A DNA stretch of 64,000 bases from Arthrobacter sp. B0490 (lineage in GTDB: Bacteria > Actinomycetota > Actinomycetes > Actinomycetales > Micrococcaceae). Location of the stretch: assembly GCF_002929355.1 (NCBI RefSeq), contig NZ_PJIR01000013.1, positions 1 to 64,000 of the forward strand, read 5' to 3'. The position numbers and the translations under genes are program-made. Below, piece by piece: positions 35,751 through 43,984 of the stretch. A model generated the notes under the pieces. It saw only the letters and a list, made by a program, of their open reading frames with translations, ran no database searches and was not told the origin of the DNA. Positions within the stretch are counted from its first letter, which is position 1; every line of letters starts with the position of its first letter.

Positions 35751-35975
35751 GGACGGATGTTGGTCATCAAGTCCGCTGATTGATCGGGCCCGATAGAGGA
35801 TGCTTGCTGAGCATCCAATTCTCAAGAAGATGCGGGGCGTGGACGTAGAGGGATCGTCTTACGGAATCCAGCTCTGATCGCCAGCGTTTCGAGGCGATGA
35901 GCCGTGTGCCGTCGACTCGGGCGCAAGGCGTGCTGTCGGTAATCAGACTGACCCCTTCAGGGCTGTACGTGGACT

Positions 35976-36716
35976 TCAGGTGGTTCGAGAAGCCGTTGAC
36001 TGAATGGCTCGGGCGAGGTCGAGAGGACGGCTCCACATAGGCCAGTGTCCTGTCGGGACGTCGATGACGTCGAGGTGCTCGATGTTCGCGACTTCGGCGA
36101 ACACGGCGTGACCTGCGCGGGCCAGCTCCAGCACCTGCGCGCTCGGGATCGAGCAGCACACCAGGGTGGTCCGGACCTTGCGCCGGGCAAGGTTGGTGAG
36201 CTCGACGGCCTGACGAAGCACGGGGCCGGGCTCAGGGACGGCCCTGGCCCGGAAGCGCTCGAGGACCTCCGTGCTCAGGCCTTCGAGGCTGGCCTGCTGT
36301 GCGAGGACGTCGAAGGATGGCAGCGGAAGCTCCTCCAATCCCTCCGGGAGGTCGGGGGCGAAGACGCTTCCCGTCGCCACGGGGCCGGAGTCGACCCACA
36401 CCACCCGATCAACAAGCTCAGGGTGCCGGTCCAGGACGAGGCTGACTGGGGCGTTCGCCCCACTGTGAGCGACGAGAGTCGCTGGCTGATCCTCGGAGAC
36501 CCCGAGTCGAGCCAAGACGTCCATGACCGCTGCGGCTTGATCATCGAGAGTCTTCCCCGCACGCTCGGGATCGCCCCCGTCGAGACCAGGCAGCGTCATG
36601 GCGACTGTACGCGAGTGGTCGGTTTTCAGGTGTTCGAGGACTTCATCCCACGCCCAGGCGCCCAGCCAGTGGCCGGCGATGAGAATGATGGTCGGACTGC
36701 TCGTCGTAGTTGCCAT
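35976..36716 (-). CDS. Alpha/beta hydrolase
   Basis: Protein of 246 aa, a small EstA/salicylate-esterase-like hydrolase. The oxyanion region is ILIAGHWLGAWAWDEV. The nucleophile is Ser in LVAHSGANAP (about residue 84). The terminal His lies in VPTGHWPMWSRP near 229. No signal peptide. ATG 36716. It is divergently paired with a WYL regulator, 73 bases apart, which probably controls it. Substrate unknown. Confidence 0.85.
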   Translation of the reverse strand: MATTTSSPTIILIAGHWLGAWAWDEVLEHLKTDHSRTVAMTLPGLDGGDPERAGKTLDDQAAAVMDVLARLGVSEDQPATLVAHSGANAPVSLVLDRHPELVDRVVWVDSGPVATGSVFAPDLPEGLEELPLPSFDVLAQQASLEGLSTEVLERFRARAVPEPGPVLRQAVELTNLARRKVRTTLVCCSIPSAQVLELARAGHAVFAEVANIEHLDVIDVPTGHWPMWSRPLDLARAIQSTASRTT

Positions 36717-36763
36717 GTCACTATCGTCGTAAGTGCTGTGGACAGGAGCATGTCACTATTCGT
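36714..36763. promoter_or_regulatory. Direct repeats in the hydrolase/WYL intergenic region
   Basis: CATGTCACTATCGT (36714-36727) recurs as CATGTCACTATTCGT (36749-36763), centres about 35 bases apart. The copies lie between the divergent starts; the left one covers the hydrolase ATG. They are candidate binding sites for the WYL regulator encoded alongside. Confidence 0.45.
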
Positions 36764-36789
36764 GTCATGAATCTGATGAGGGCAGAACG

Positions 36790-37488
36790 GTGAAGCGAGC
36801 AGAGCGACTCCATGCCCTGTCCGAGATGTTGCGCCGCAGTGGATCACGGGGTTGCTCCGCGGAGCGGCTGGCCGGAGAGTTCGGCGTGTCGGTCCGCACG
36901 GTCAAGCGGGACCTTGCCGCGCTCGAGAGCAGTGGCGCGCCCGTCTGGTCGCGGCCAGGTCCGGGCGGTGGCTACGGATTGGCCGTAGGCGCGTCCCTGC
37001 CGCCGGTCAGCCTGTCCCCAGCGCAAGCCGTGGCGCTCATGGCGGCCGTGTCCGCTGCACCCGATGCCCCCTACGCCGATCTGGCGGCAGCCGGAATTCA
37101 AAAGATCCTGGACGTCCTCGATCCCAAAACCCGGGCACGAGCCGATGAACTGGCCGACCGCGTCTGGGTCAACGCGATTCCCTCCTCTTCGCGTACCGTC
37201 AGGTCGGCGCTGGAGGAGGCGATGGCCGAGCAGCGAGTGGTCCGCATGCGCTACACATCGGAAGATGGGACCACGACCACCCGCGACGTCGAACCCGTGC
37301 TGTTCGCGTCCAGGAACGGCTTGTGGTACCTCGTTGGGTGGTGTCGATTGCGCAACGCGATGCGATGGTTCACCGTGTCGCGCATCGAGCGAGCCAGCGT
37401 AACCAAGACGGTGTGCGGTGGCCATACCGTCCACGAGGTCGGCGAGCCCCCAGCAAATGCCAGGCCCGTGCACGGTCGGGGCGAGTGA
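36790..37488 (+). CDS. YafY-type HTH/WYL-domain transcriptional regulator
   Basis: Regulator of 232 aa. The DeoR-like winged HTH spans residues 1-60 (KRAERLHALSEMLRRSGSRG, FGVSVRTVKRDLAALESSG). A middle linker follows, then the WYL domain from about 135 (SALEEAMAEQRVVRMRYTSE, VEPVLFASRNGLWYLVGWCR, MRWFTVSRIERASVT). WYL domains bind ligands or nucleic acid. GTG 36790 is chosen because the HTH starts right there. It is divergent from the hydrolase gene, its likely target. Confidence 0.85.
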   Translation: MKRAERLHALSEMLRRSGSRGCSAERLAGEFGVSVRTVKRDLAALESSGAPVWSRPGPGGGYGLAVGASLPPVSLSPAQAVALMAAVSAAPDAPYADLAAAGIQKILDVLDPKTRARADELADRVWVNAIPSSSRTVRSALEEAMAEQRVVRMRYTSEDGTTTTRDVEPVLFASRNGLWYLVGWCRLRNAMRWFTVSRIERASVTKTVCGGHTVHEVGEPPANARPVHGRGE

Positions 37489-37654
37489 GTACCTTGATCG
37501 ACCTCTCCGGTCAGTACGGCTAGCTGACGGCGATGAAAGGAACTGAGGCCATGTGGCTCTTGAGCAGGTTGGCCCGGTCCGCAGGCTTGTTCCAGCAGCT
37601 GCTACGTGTTTAGGTGAAGCCCTAGAGGCGCCAACTGCAATCCTTGGGGGAAAA

Positions 37655-37963
37655 GTGGCCGGAACAGAACCATCGAGCACGTCTAGGCGGACACTGCGCG
37701 CAGGAATCATCGTTGGGGGCGTCGGCATTTCCGTGATGCTGCTTTCGAACCTGTTTCTGCAAAACTTCGGAGCGACCACCTTCAACGGCGAGAACGCGTT
37801 CTTCATCACGCTGACGCAGATTTACCTACTGGCGCCCCTTGCTTGTCTGCCCTTCTCGGCGGCTCTGGTCTCAGCGGCTTTGGTAATGCGCCACATTGAT
37901 GCAACCAAGTTCGATCGCGATCGGTCTGTCGAGCAGCAATCGGCTGACAGCAGTCGCACCTAA
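37655..37963 (+). CDS. Two-helix membrane protein, 102 aa
   Basis: GTG 37655 is preceded by GGGGG four bases upstream. The product has a polar start, then hydrophobic segments AGIIVGGVGISVMLLSNLFL and FITLTQIYLLAPLACLPFSA through LVSAALVM, and a charged tail (HIDATKFDRDRSVEQQ). Function unknown. A longer frame from 37553 lacks a ribosome site and reads less like protein. Confidence 0.5.
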   Translation: MAGTEPSSTSRRTLRAGIIVGGVGISVMLLSNLFLQNFGATTFNGENAFFITLTQIYLLAPLACLPFSAALVSAALVMRHIDATKFDRDRSVEQQSADSSRT

Positions 37964-38160
37964 TCGGACACCTCACCGGCAGCGGCCAGCCGCACTGTCG
38001 TGGCGCAGCGGCGTGGGAGGTCTGTGGTTGCTTAGTGCGAAGTGCGAAGAAGCAACCGAGGTCCGGCAGGGCTGGCTGACCGCTCTGCTGGAACGGAAGA
38101 CCCCGCCGAAGCGGGATGGGCGCAGTTCTCGGCCACGACGCTGGTGAACTACGGCAGTTC

Positions 38161-38276
38161 CGTCGCACGGGCGACCGGACCTACCGGGCACTGGGCGAGA
38201 AGCCGACCACGAACCCCGACAAGGCAGTCCTGGCGATGGTGCTGGCCGCGCACGCGGTGGACCTCAGCCGGGAATG
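38161..38276 (+). pseudogene. Unassigned C-terminal coding fragment
   Basis: The frame reads GDRTYRALGEKPTTNPDKAV then LAMVLAAHAVDLSRE and stops at TGA. It is coherent protein without a start; upstream sequence is in another frame. Family not recognised; probably the end of a lost gene. Confidence 0.3.
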
Positions 38277-38390
38277 ATGGCGTCGCCCCGGCCCTCAGGG
38301 CGCCTATTAACCGTTCCAGCTCGAGGAATGGGGATACACCCTCAGATCAACCACTACCCGGCCCTTCTCAGGCGCTGCCTCAGATTGCGG

Positions 38391-38684
38391 TCAATCGCCG
38401 TCACCGTCGGCAGCCCCGATGGTTTCGGGGCTCCAGGTGGGTTCGGCCATTGCGGTAAGTGTCTGCCCAGAATCTCCGGCCCGCAGCGCAACGATGTTCT
38501 TCTCGAAATCAGACACATCGGTTTCATCGGCCACGAAGGGACTGGTATCGATACCCGCCTCATCAGGCACGTCCATGAGGGGTCCATCCGTCGGAATCCG
38601 GGTAGCAGGTTCACTGCCGGCCGGGTTCACGGCGACCAAGCGGATGGGCGGTATCTCGCAACCCATATCCTCGGTGGCGTCCAT
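38391..38684 (-). CDS. Acidic hypothetical protein, 97 aa
   Basis: ATG 38684 has GGAGG six bases upstream, which fixes the start. The sequence is rich in Asp/Glu/Thr/Pro (DATEDMGCEIPPIRLVAVNP, LMDVPDEAGIDTSPFVADET, TIGAADGDGD) and looks mostly disordered. No signal peptide or membrane helix. Function unknown. Confidence 0.55.
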   Translation of the reverse strand: MDATEDMGCEIPPIRLVAVNPAGSEPATRIPTDGPLMDVPDEAGIDTSPFVADETDVSDFEKNIVALRAGDSGQTLTAMAEPTWSPETIGAADGDGD

Positions 38685-38894
38685 GCGGGGCCTCCTGTCC
38701 CGTGCTGGGATCAGTCTAGGCGGGTAGATTCCCAAAAGGTCGAAGCGTTCAGAGATTGCATAAGTGCTCTGGCACCCCCAGCGACGCTTCTCAGCAAAGG
38801 ATCCCTTGGCTGATCATGGAAGAGCGCTATGGCGGCCAGTAGGTAGTCGTCCCATTCTCTCAGAATGGTTGACAGGTGAGTGGTGGGTCCTGTG

Positions 38895-39803
38895 TCAGGC
38901 TGCTCGTTCGAACCAGTCGATTGCGAGGTCGGCGACTGAGGCGGGGGCGTCGTCGGTGATGAAATGCGCTGCGTCGTCGACGTAGGCGAACTCGACGCGG
39001 TCTGCGTACCGCTGCGGATTGCGGCAGGTACGTCCCATGAGTTCCTCGGTCCAGGGTCGGTCGCGGCGACCGAAGACGACGAGGGTCGGCACCGTGAGCC
39101 GCTGGCGGCTGTAGACACCGCTGGTGAGGCGTGCGGCTTCGGGCAGGATCATGCGGCGGGTGAGTGGACGCACCGCGCCGTCGATGTCGGGGCGGCGCAT
39201 CGGGGCGAGGTGGGCTTCGATGACCGGCTCTGGCATCGGGTGGGCAACGTACTCCTCGGAGAAGATCCCGCGCAGGGAGATACCGGGGCGGTGCCAGATG
39301 AACTGGGGCAGGTGCCGGAAGCCCGGGAGGGATCGTGGGCTGAACTTCATGAAGGCGGGCGGCACGGCTAGCTGGACGGCGGTGCGCACCCGCTCGGGGT
39401 GGCCATAGGTCAGTTGCCAGGCCGTGATGACGCCCATGTCGTGGGCGACGAGGTGGGTTCGCTCGATGTGGAGGGCATCCAGTATGGCGAGTAGGTCGCG
39501 GAGCCGGGTCTTGCGTTCGACCCGCGGATTCTGGGCGATCGTCCAGCCGGCCCCGCGCAGGTCGGGGCAGAGGACGCGGTAGCCGTGTTCGGCGATGACC
39601 GGAGCTATGGCGTGCCACTGCCACCAGTGCTGGGGAAACCCGTGCAACAGCATGACCGGTTCGCCCTCGCCAATGGCGGCGAGGTGGGTCCGCAGGCCGG
39701 GTGTTTCAATGATGAGGTGCTCGAAGCCGGGGGCCTCCGGTAGTGGCGGCGACCAGGTTGGAGTTTCGATGGAACCTGTGCTGCTGGGCTCGGGCGTGGC
39801 CAT
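38895..39803 (-). CDS. Alpha/beta hydrolase, epoxide hydrolase/haloalkane dehalogenase-like
   Basis: Protein of 302 aa. The oxyanion motif is LLHGFPQHWWQWH. The nucleophile Asp lies in LVAHDMGVITAWQ (an Asp at the elbow, as in epoxide hydrolases and dehalogenases). A cap domain follows (SLPGFRHLPQFIWHRPGISL). The acid lies in VVFGRRDRPWTEEL, and the base His in YVDDAAHFITDDAP. ATG 39803 has AGAGG six bases upstream. It is divergent from a TetR gene with a palindrome between them, so it is probably induced by a substrate or related compound through that repressor. Confidence 0.85.
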   Translation of the reverse strand: MATPEPSSTGSIETPTWSPPLPEAPGFEHLIIETPGLRTHLAAIGEGEPVMLLHGFPQHWWQWHAIAPVIAEHGYRVLCPDLRGAGWTIAQNPRVERKTRLRDLLAILDALHIERTHLVAHDMGVITAWQLTYGHPERVRTAVQLAVPPAFMKFSPRSLPGFRHLPQFIWHRPGISLRGIFSEEYVAHPMPEPVIEAHLAPMRRPDIDGAVRPLTRRMILPEAARLTSGVYSRQRLTVPTLVVFGRRDRPWTEELMGRTCRNPQRYADRVEFAYVDDAAHFITDDAPASVADLAIDWFERAA

Positions 39804-39827
39804 GACGACCTCTTTCGTGCAGTGAAA

Positions 39828-39843
39828 TACTATATTCATAGTA
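39828..39843. promoter_or_regulatory. Palindromic operator between hydrolase and TetR
   Basis: TACTAT (39828-39833) and ATAGTA (39838-39843) flank ATTC. The AT-rich dyad lies in the 62-base gap between the divergent starts (39803 and 39866) and overlaps likely -10 boxes (TATATT, TATAGT-like). It is a good candidate operator for the adjacent TetR protein. Confidence 0.65.
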
Positions 39844-39865
39844 GACCCTGTGGAAGGGGGTGTCC

Positions 39866-40420
39866 ATGGCGTCGGTGACCCGGGAGCGTGCACTCGAGGC
39901 GGCCGTAGAACTGCTTGGCGCAGAGGGGGTGCGCGCGTTGAGCCATGCGCGAGTTGATGATCGGGCGGGCCTGCCGTCGGGGTCGACCTCGAATTGGTTC
40001 CGTACCCGCAGGGCTCTGCTTGCCGGAGTGGTGGACTGGATCGCCGAGCGTGAGCGTGCCGATCTGGATCCGGCCGCGATGCCTGTGATCTCCGAAGTCG
40101 ACGGGCTGATCAAGGGTTTATGTGAGATGGCCGAAATGCAGACCGGACCCTATGCGGGGCGCACCCGGGCGCGGTACGCCCTGTTCCTCGAGCTCGCTCA
40201 GGACCCCGAGCTTGGTGAGCCGTTGCGGCGGCAGCGGCGCGAGTTCGAGCGGTGGGCTGAGCGGATGGTGATCGCCGTCGGTGTCGCCGACCCCGTGCCG
40301 GCGACGAGGGCGCTCATGGCACTGTGCGATGGACTGCTCCTGCATCGACTCACCGTTGACCCCGAGCTCGATGTACGTCCCGCCATCGACCGCGCGGTGC
40401 GCGCCCTGGCGAAGTCCTGA
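39866..40420 (+). CDS. TetR/AcrR family transcriptional regulator
   Basis: Protein of 184 aa. HTH: ALEAAVELLGAEGVRALSHA RVDDRAGLPSGSTSNWFRTR. The C-terminal ligand domain (about 75-180) has LCEMAEMQTGPYAGRTRARY and PATRALMALCDGLLLHRLTV. ATG 39866 is supported by AAGGGGG five bases upstream; GTG 39860 is less likely. Its target is probably the divergent hydrolase plus itself through the palindrome at 39828. Confidence 0.88.
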   Translation: MASVTRERALEAAVELLGAEGVRALSHARVDDRAGLPSGSTSNWFRTRRALLAGVVDWIAERERADLDPAAMPVISEVDGLIKGLCEMAEMQTGPYAGRTRARYALFLELAQDPELGEPLRRQRREFERWAERMVIAVGVADPVPATRALMALCDGLLLHRLTVDPELDVRPAIDRAVRALAKS

Positions 40421-40480
40421 CCTGATGCCCTGGCGCCAAAAACTAGACCGCCGCGGCAAACCTCATACCGATGTCGAGTA

Positions 40481-41080
40481 TTACGGACGTCTGCCCTGCG
40501 GTGTGGCCGGCGGTGCGATTGCAACGTCGACGGCGGACTCGACTGCATCCCGGCACGCGTCCGTCGGATGAATGAGGAGTGACTGTATCGCTTGAATCAG
40601 ATCCACAAGTCTGGCCGTCTGGATTGTTGAGAGGCGTGCCATTGAAGAGGCAATCGATTCAGTGACGAGGACACCTATCTGATCTCCGAGGGCGCCCCCG
40701 CGAGATCCGCGGTGAGTGATATAACTCCCTCCAACGGAAATATGGCCGAGAAGCGCTAGCAGAGGGATGCGGATCTCATGCGAAACGTCGCCGGCAGCAA
40801 CAGCGGCGATGAACGGCACTGCATGGACTGTTGCTTCGTACACCGTGCCCTGATGGCAAATGTTCGAGTAAAGCCCGTCGCTGAGTGCCAAGAAAGGATC
40901 GGTCCGAAGCGCAGCCAATGATCGTGGCACGTCGCCTGTGAGGGCAAATGACACGTCATAGGCGCTACCCAGCGGAACGTGACCCCTACCGTAGGCGTGC
41001 TCCAGTTGACTCCAGTCGACCTGGTCGAGTTCGTTCAGAGCATCGAAGCCCGTCCCGCTCGGTTGATACAAAGCATCCAT
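40481..41080 (-). CDS. HEAT-like hypothetical protein, 199 aa
   Basis: Soluble helical protein: LDQVDWSQLEHAYGRGHVP, YSNICHQGTVYEATVHAVPF, EIRIPLLALLGHISVGGSYI. The WSxLxHAYG opening and the NICHQGTxYEATxxAVPFL block are typical of actinobacterial proteins with degenerate HEAT repeats, sometimes linked to polymorphic toxin immunity; no toxin gene is adjacent. ATG 41080 is chosen over the longer frame, as the family begins near it. Confidence 0.65.
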   Translation of the reverse strand: MDALYQPSGTGFDALNELDQVDWSQLEHAYGRGHVPLGSAYDVSFALTGDVPRSLAALRTDPFLALSDGLYSNICHQGTVYEATVHAVPFIAAVAAGDVSHEIRIPLLALLGHISVGGSYITHRGSRGGALGDQIGVLVTESIASSMARLSTIQTARLVDLIQAIQSLLIHPTDACRDAVESAVDVAIAPPATPQGRRP

Positions 41081-41355
41081 ACAAGTGAGAGTAGACAACC
41101 ACGACCGCGGCACGAGCCCTTCCCGGACGGAGGGAAAAGGGTTCGGTTCCGTGCGTCGCCATATGGCCGACATCTCTGCGCAATCCTGCCCGTATGCCGG
41201 TACCTCACCAGAACACGGAAGCCCAGGCTCGAAGAAGCCGCTTCATTCTACTCGCGTCTATCCGACACCATTCCCGTATGACCCGCCCGAGAGCATGCCC
41301 GGTCGACGCCCCGTCAGCGAGCACCGAAACGAACCAGGGTCCGTTCGAATGCCTC

Positions 41356-42276
41356 TCAGCAGAGGATCCTTCTCTGGGGCTCGGTATGGATGACAGTTCC
41401 TTGGAGAGTGCTGACAACGTGTTGGACTGCTGTTCGGTGAAGGGCTTCTGGTCGGCAGAGGATATCAACGCGCCTGGCGAGCGGTAGATCATCGATCGAT
41501 TTGAGGACGATTCCGCTGCCAGGTGGTGAGAAGGCGGTATGGCGGGGCATCAGCGCGATGGCTGGGCCGGCGGATACAATCGCAGCCGCGATGCAGAACT
41601 CATTGATCCGGTGGGTGACGTTCAGGGATTGGCCGGCATGAACCGCGATCGCCTGCAAAGCCGGCACCAGCGGAAATCCGTCTTGAACAGACACCCATTG
41701 TTCCTCGATGAGGTCGGTGACACCAACGCTCGGTGCGTTGGCGAGCCGGTGTCGGTCCGACATGGCGACGTCCAGGGGTTCGCGCACTAGCGGCAAAGCG
41801 GTGACTGACTCGGGCCACGGCGAACTATGCTCCAGGCGGTGCGCGATGACCAGGTCGTAGTCGGCGGTCAGGGCGGGGAAATCGTCCTGTCCCACATCTC
41901 TGTCGTGGCAGATGAGCCGCGGGCATCCCTCACCTGCCAGGGCTTGCAGTAGGGGTCCGAAGTAGGTCAGGCCGGCGCTGTTGAACGCGGCGATTCTCAC
42001 CGTCGCATGGGGGTCCTGGAGGTAGCGGCTGACGGCCTGCTCAGCGGAGTTCATTGCGACACTGATATCCACTGCAGCTCGAGCTAGGGCTTGACCGGCG
42101 CCAGTGAGGACAAGGTTCCGTCCCCGTCGTTCTGTCAGGGGAACGTCGACCCGACGCTGCAACGCCGTGAGTTGCTGCGACACAGCTGACGCAGAGACAT
42201 GGAGCGCACGGGCGACGGCGGCGAGGCTGCCTCGCTCGCCTAGCTCCCGAAGCAACCGCAACTGATGAAGATCCAT
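41356..42276 (-). CDS. LysR family transcriptional regulator
   Basis: Protein of 306 aa with the complete LysR architecture. HTH: DLHQLRLLRELGERGSLAAV, ALHVSASAVSQQLTALQRRV. The periplasmic-binding-like effector domain starts near 90 (ATVRIAAFNSAGLTYFGPLL) and contains LIEEQWVSVQDGFPLVPALQ and IALMPRHTAFSPPGSGIV. ATG 42276. It is divergent from an EamA exporter; pairs of LysR and DMT exporter are common, and the regulator usually activates the exporter. Confidence 0.9.
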   Translation of the reverse strand: MDLHQLRLLRELGERGSLAAVARALHVSASAVSQQLTALQRRVDVPLTERRGRNLVLTGAGQALARAAVDISVAMNSAEQAVSRYLQDPHATVRIAAFNSAGLTYFGPLLQALAGEGCPRLICHDRDVGQDDFPALTADYDLVIAHRLEHSSPWPESVTALPLVREPLDVAMSDRHRLANAPSVGVTDLIEEQWVSVQDGFPLVPALQAIAVHAGQSLNVTHRINEFCIAAAIVSAGPAIALMPRHTAFSPPGSGIVLKSIDDLPLARRVDILCRPEALHRTAVQHVVSTLQGTVIHTEPQRRILC

Positions 42277-42348
42277 AAGCAGATGCTAAACCAATAGTTC
42301 ACCAAGCACCCTCTCGTCTTACCAGTGTGGAGCCGTAAGACTCAGGGG

Positions 42349-43329
42349 GTGTCTTTTCCAGTGCTGACTCCCGCACCGCGCCCGCTCGGTATGCGACGAA
42401 GTCCATTCGCCTCTCTTCTTGCTGCACGTAGGGTGGATCTGCTCCTGCTTCTGGTCGCTCTCGTGTGGGGCAGCAGCTACCTGGCAGCGAAAACACTGAC
42501 CGATACGGTCGGCGTCACCGTGATTCTCTCGCTGCGTTTTCTGATCACCACGCTAGCGCTGCTGATGATCTGGTTGCTCTGGAACCGTCGCCGGGCCACC
42601 CGTCGCGAGATTGTGGTCGGCGTAGTCCTAGGCTTCACCCAGGCTGCGGTCCTGATCCTTGAGACCCACGGGATCGCCGGTACCAGCGCCACGAACGCCG
42701 GACTGATTATCAGCCTCGTCATCGTCTTCACCCCCGTCACTGAGAGCATCGCCTTCCGGGTAAGACTGCCGCGCATTGTGTTCGTCGCCGGTGTCATCGC
42801 GGTCGTAGGAGTGTGCCTGCTCGTCTCCGGTGATGGATTCGCCATACCGACGCTTGGAGACCTGCTCGTGCTCGCCGCAGCGGTTATGCGCGCCGTCCAC
42901 GTCACTGCGGTCTCCGCACTTACCCGGGGGCGCGGTTACAGTGCTCCGACTCTGACCCTGATCCAAAGTGCGGTCTGTGCCCTCGTCTACACCCTCGCCG
43001 ACTACCGAGGCGTTCTTCAGGCGGTGCGGAGCTTCGACACTGGTCAATGGCTCGGCGTGCTCTACCTCGGACTGGTGTGCAGCGTCTTCGCCTTCCTCGT
43101 CCAGACCTGGGCCATCCAACAAACATCAGCATCGCGGGCCAGTCTCCTCATGGGAACCGAACCAATCTGGGCCGTTCTCATCGGAATCACCATCGGCCAG
43201 GAAACCCTCGCACTCCTTGGCATCATCGGGGCCGCCCTCATCATCACCGGTACCTTCCTTGGACTTCGAGCCGAAACACGCCACCGAACCCCCATTGCGC
43301 ATCAGACCGATCCGCCTAACACCGCCTGA
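42349..43329 (+). CDS. EamA/DMT superfamily transporter
   Basis: Inner-membrane exporter of about 326 aa with ten predicted helices in two EamA halves. Examples are LLLLLVALVWGSSYLAAKTL in half 1 and WLGVLYLGLVCSVFAFLVQT to ALLGIIGAALIITGTFLGLR in half 2. The motif WGSSYLAAK is the signature start of the family. GTG 42349 follows AGGGGG directly; GTG 42325 and ATG 42391 are alternatives. It probably exports an amino acid or metabolite under control of the divergent LysR. The hydrophilic tail (THRTPIAHQTDPPNTA) is short. Confidence 0.88.
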   Translation: MSFPVLTPAPRPLGMRRSPFASLLAARRVDLLLLLVALVWGSSYLAAKTLTDTVGVTVILSLRFLITTLALLMIWLLWNRRRATRREIVVGVVLGFTQAAVLILETHGIAGTSATNAGLIISLVIVFTPVTESIAFRVRLPRIVFVAGVIAVVGVCLLVSGDGFAIPTLGDLLVLAAAVMRAVHVTAVSALTRGRGYSAPTLTLIQSAVCALVYTLADYRGVLQAVRSFDTGQWLGVLYLGLVCSVFAFLVQTWAIQQTSASRASLLMGTEPIWAVLIGITIGQETLALLGIIGAALIITGTFLGLRAETRHRTPIAHQTDPPNTA

Positions 43330-43693
43330 CAACCCACAAGCCCTAAAAGGCTGTCAGTAACCCCATCACCACTGATGCCTGGAAAGGGCTCCTCAGGCCG
43401 GAACACACGTGCTGCAGCACGTGGATCAGTTTCCGAGGGAATGGCGGGAGCTTTCGGGAGTCGGTGTAGGCGTTCCTTGTGGTGAGCGCGACTGTGGTGC
43501 CAGTAGGGGCACACTGCGGGCCGACGATTCTGCCACTCCGCGATATTGCCGCGCTGCGATGCGGAAAATCTGACCACCGAAAATTCTGTCGTTCGGAAAC
43601 CACACAAGATTTCATGGCGCATGGGGGTGCAGGTTGTTCGTCGTGATAATTGCGGGAGGTAGCGTCCCTTCTGTTGGATGGGCCGAGAAGTAG
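43330..43693. other. No certain gene; 18-bp palindrome
   Basis: It contains a perfect 18-bp palindrome (43406-43423, half-site CACGTGCTG). Minus-strand frames include a coding-like stretch, RLHRLPKAP / TVALTTRNAYTDSRKLPPFP, but no family or start is recognised. It could be the debris of a lost gene. Confidence 0.35.
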
Positions 43694-43729
43694 AGGCCAG
43701 GACCCCCCGTGATCAGGGGGGCCTGGCCT
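43694..43729. terminator. Terminator hairpin
   Basis: AGGCCAGG-A-CCCCCC (43694-43708) pairs with GGGGGG-CCTGGCCT (43716-43729) with a single bulged A and a 7-nt loop. It lies ten bases past the stop of the 66-aa minus-strand gene and can end that transcript; it could also stop plus-strand transcription. Confidence 0.75.
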
Positions 43730-43738
43730 TCGCGCTGA

Positions 43739-43939
43739 CTAGAACCCGATGTCGATCCGATGCACCGCGCCGTTGTAAAGGTCCAGCCGCGTGTCGTCGT
43801 CGTCAGCCTCATCGTCGCCCATGGCGCCGAGCATCTGGTCCGGACTCCACAGCATCGGCTCGCTAGACGGCAGGGCTTTGTCTACCCGCAGGGTCTTCGG
43901 CATCGCCTCGCGACCGCGCGGGTGGTCGATCAGCTTCAT
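43739..43939 (-). CDS. Small acidic hypothetical protein, 66 aa
   Basis: The frame from ATG 43939 reads KLIDHPRGREAMPKTLRVDK, LPSSEPMLWSPDQMLGAMGD, EADDDDTRLDLYNGAVHRID. A second ATG at 43903 is possible. A very strong terminator follows immediately, supporting a real gene. It has a highly acidic DDEADDDD run and no signal or membrane helix. Function unknown. Confidence 0.5.
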   Translation of the reverse strand: MKLIDHPRGREAMPKTLRVDKALPSSEPMLWSPDQMLGAMGDDEADDDDTRLDLYNGAVHRIDIGF

Positions 43940-43984
43940 GTCTCGTCTGTTCAGGGACGGACGTCCTCGACCTCGAGCGTCGTT

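Noticed and set aside
43330..43693. Possible transposase remnant or IS end
   Set aside because: The coding-like pieces and palindrome match no transposase motif I could verify, and no terminal repeats pair up.
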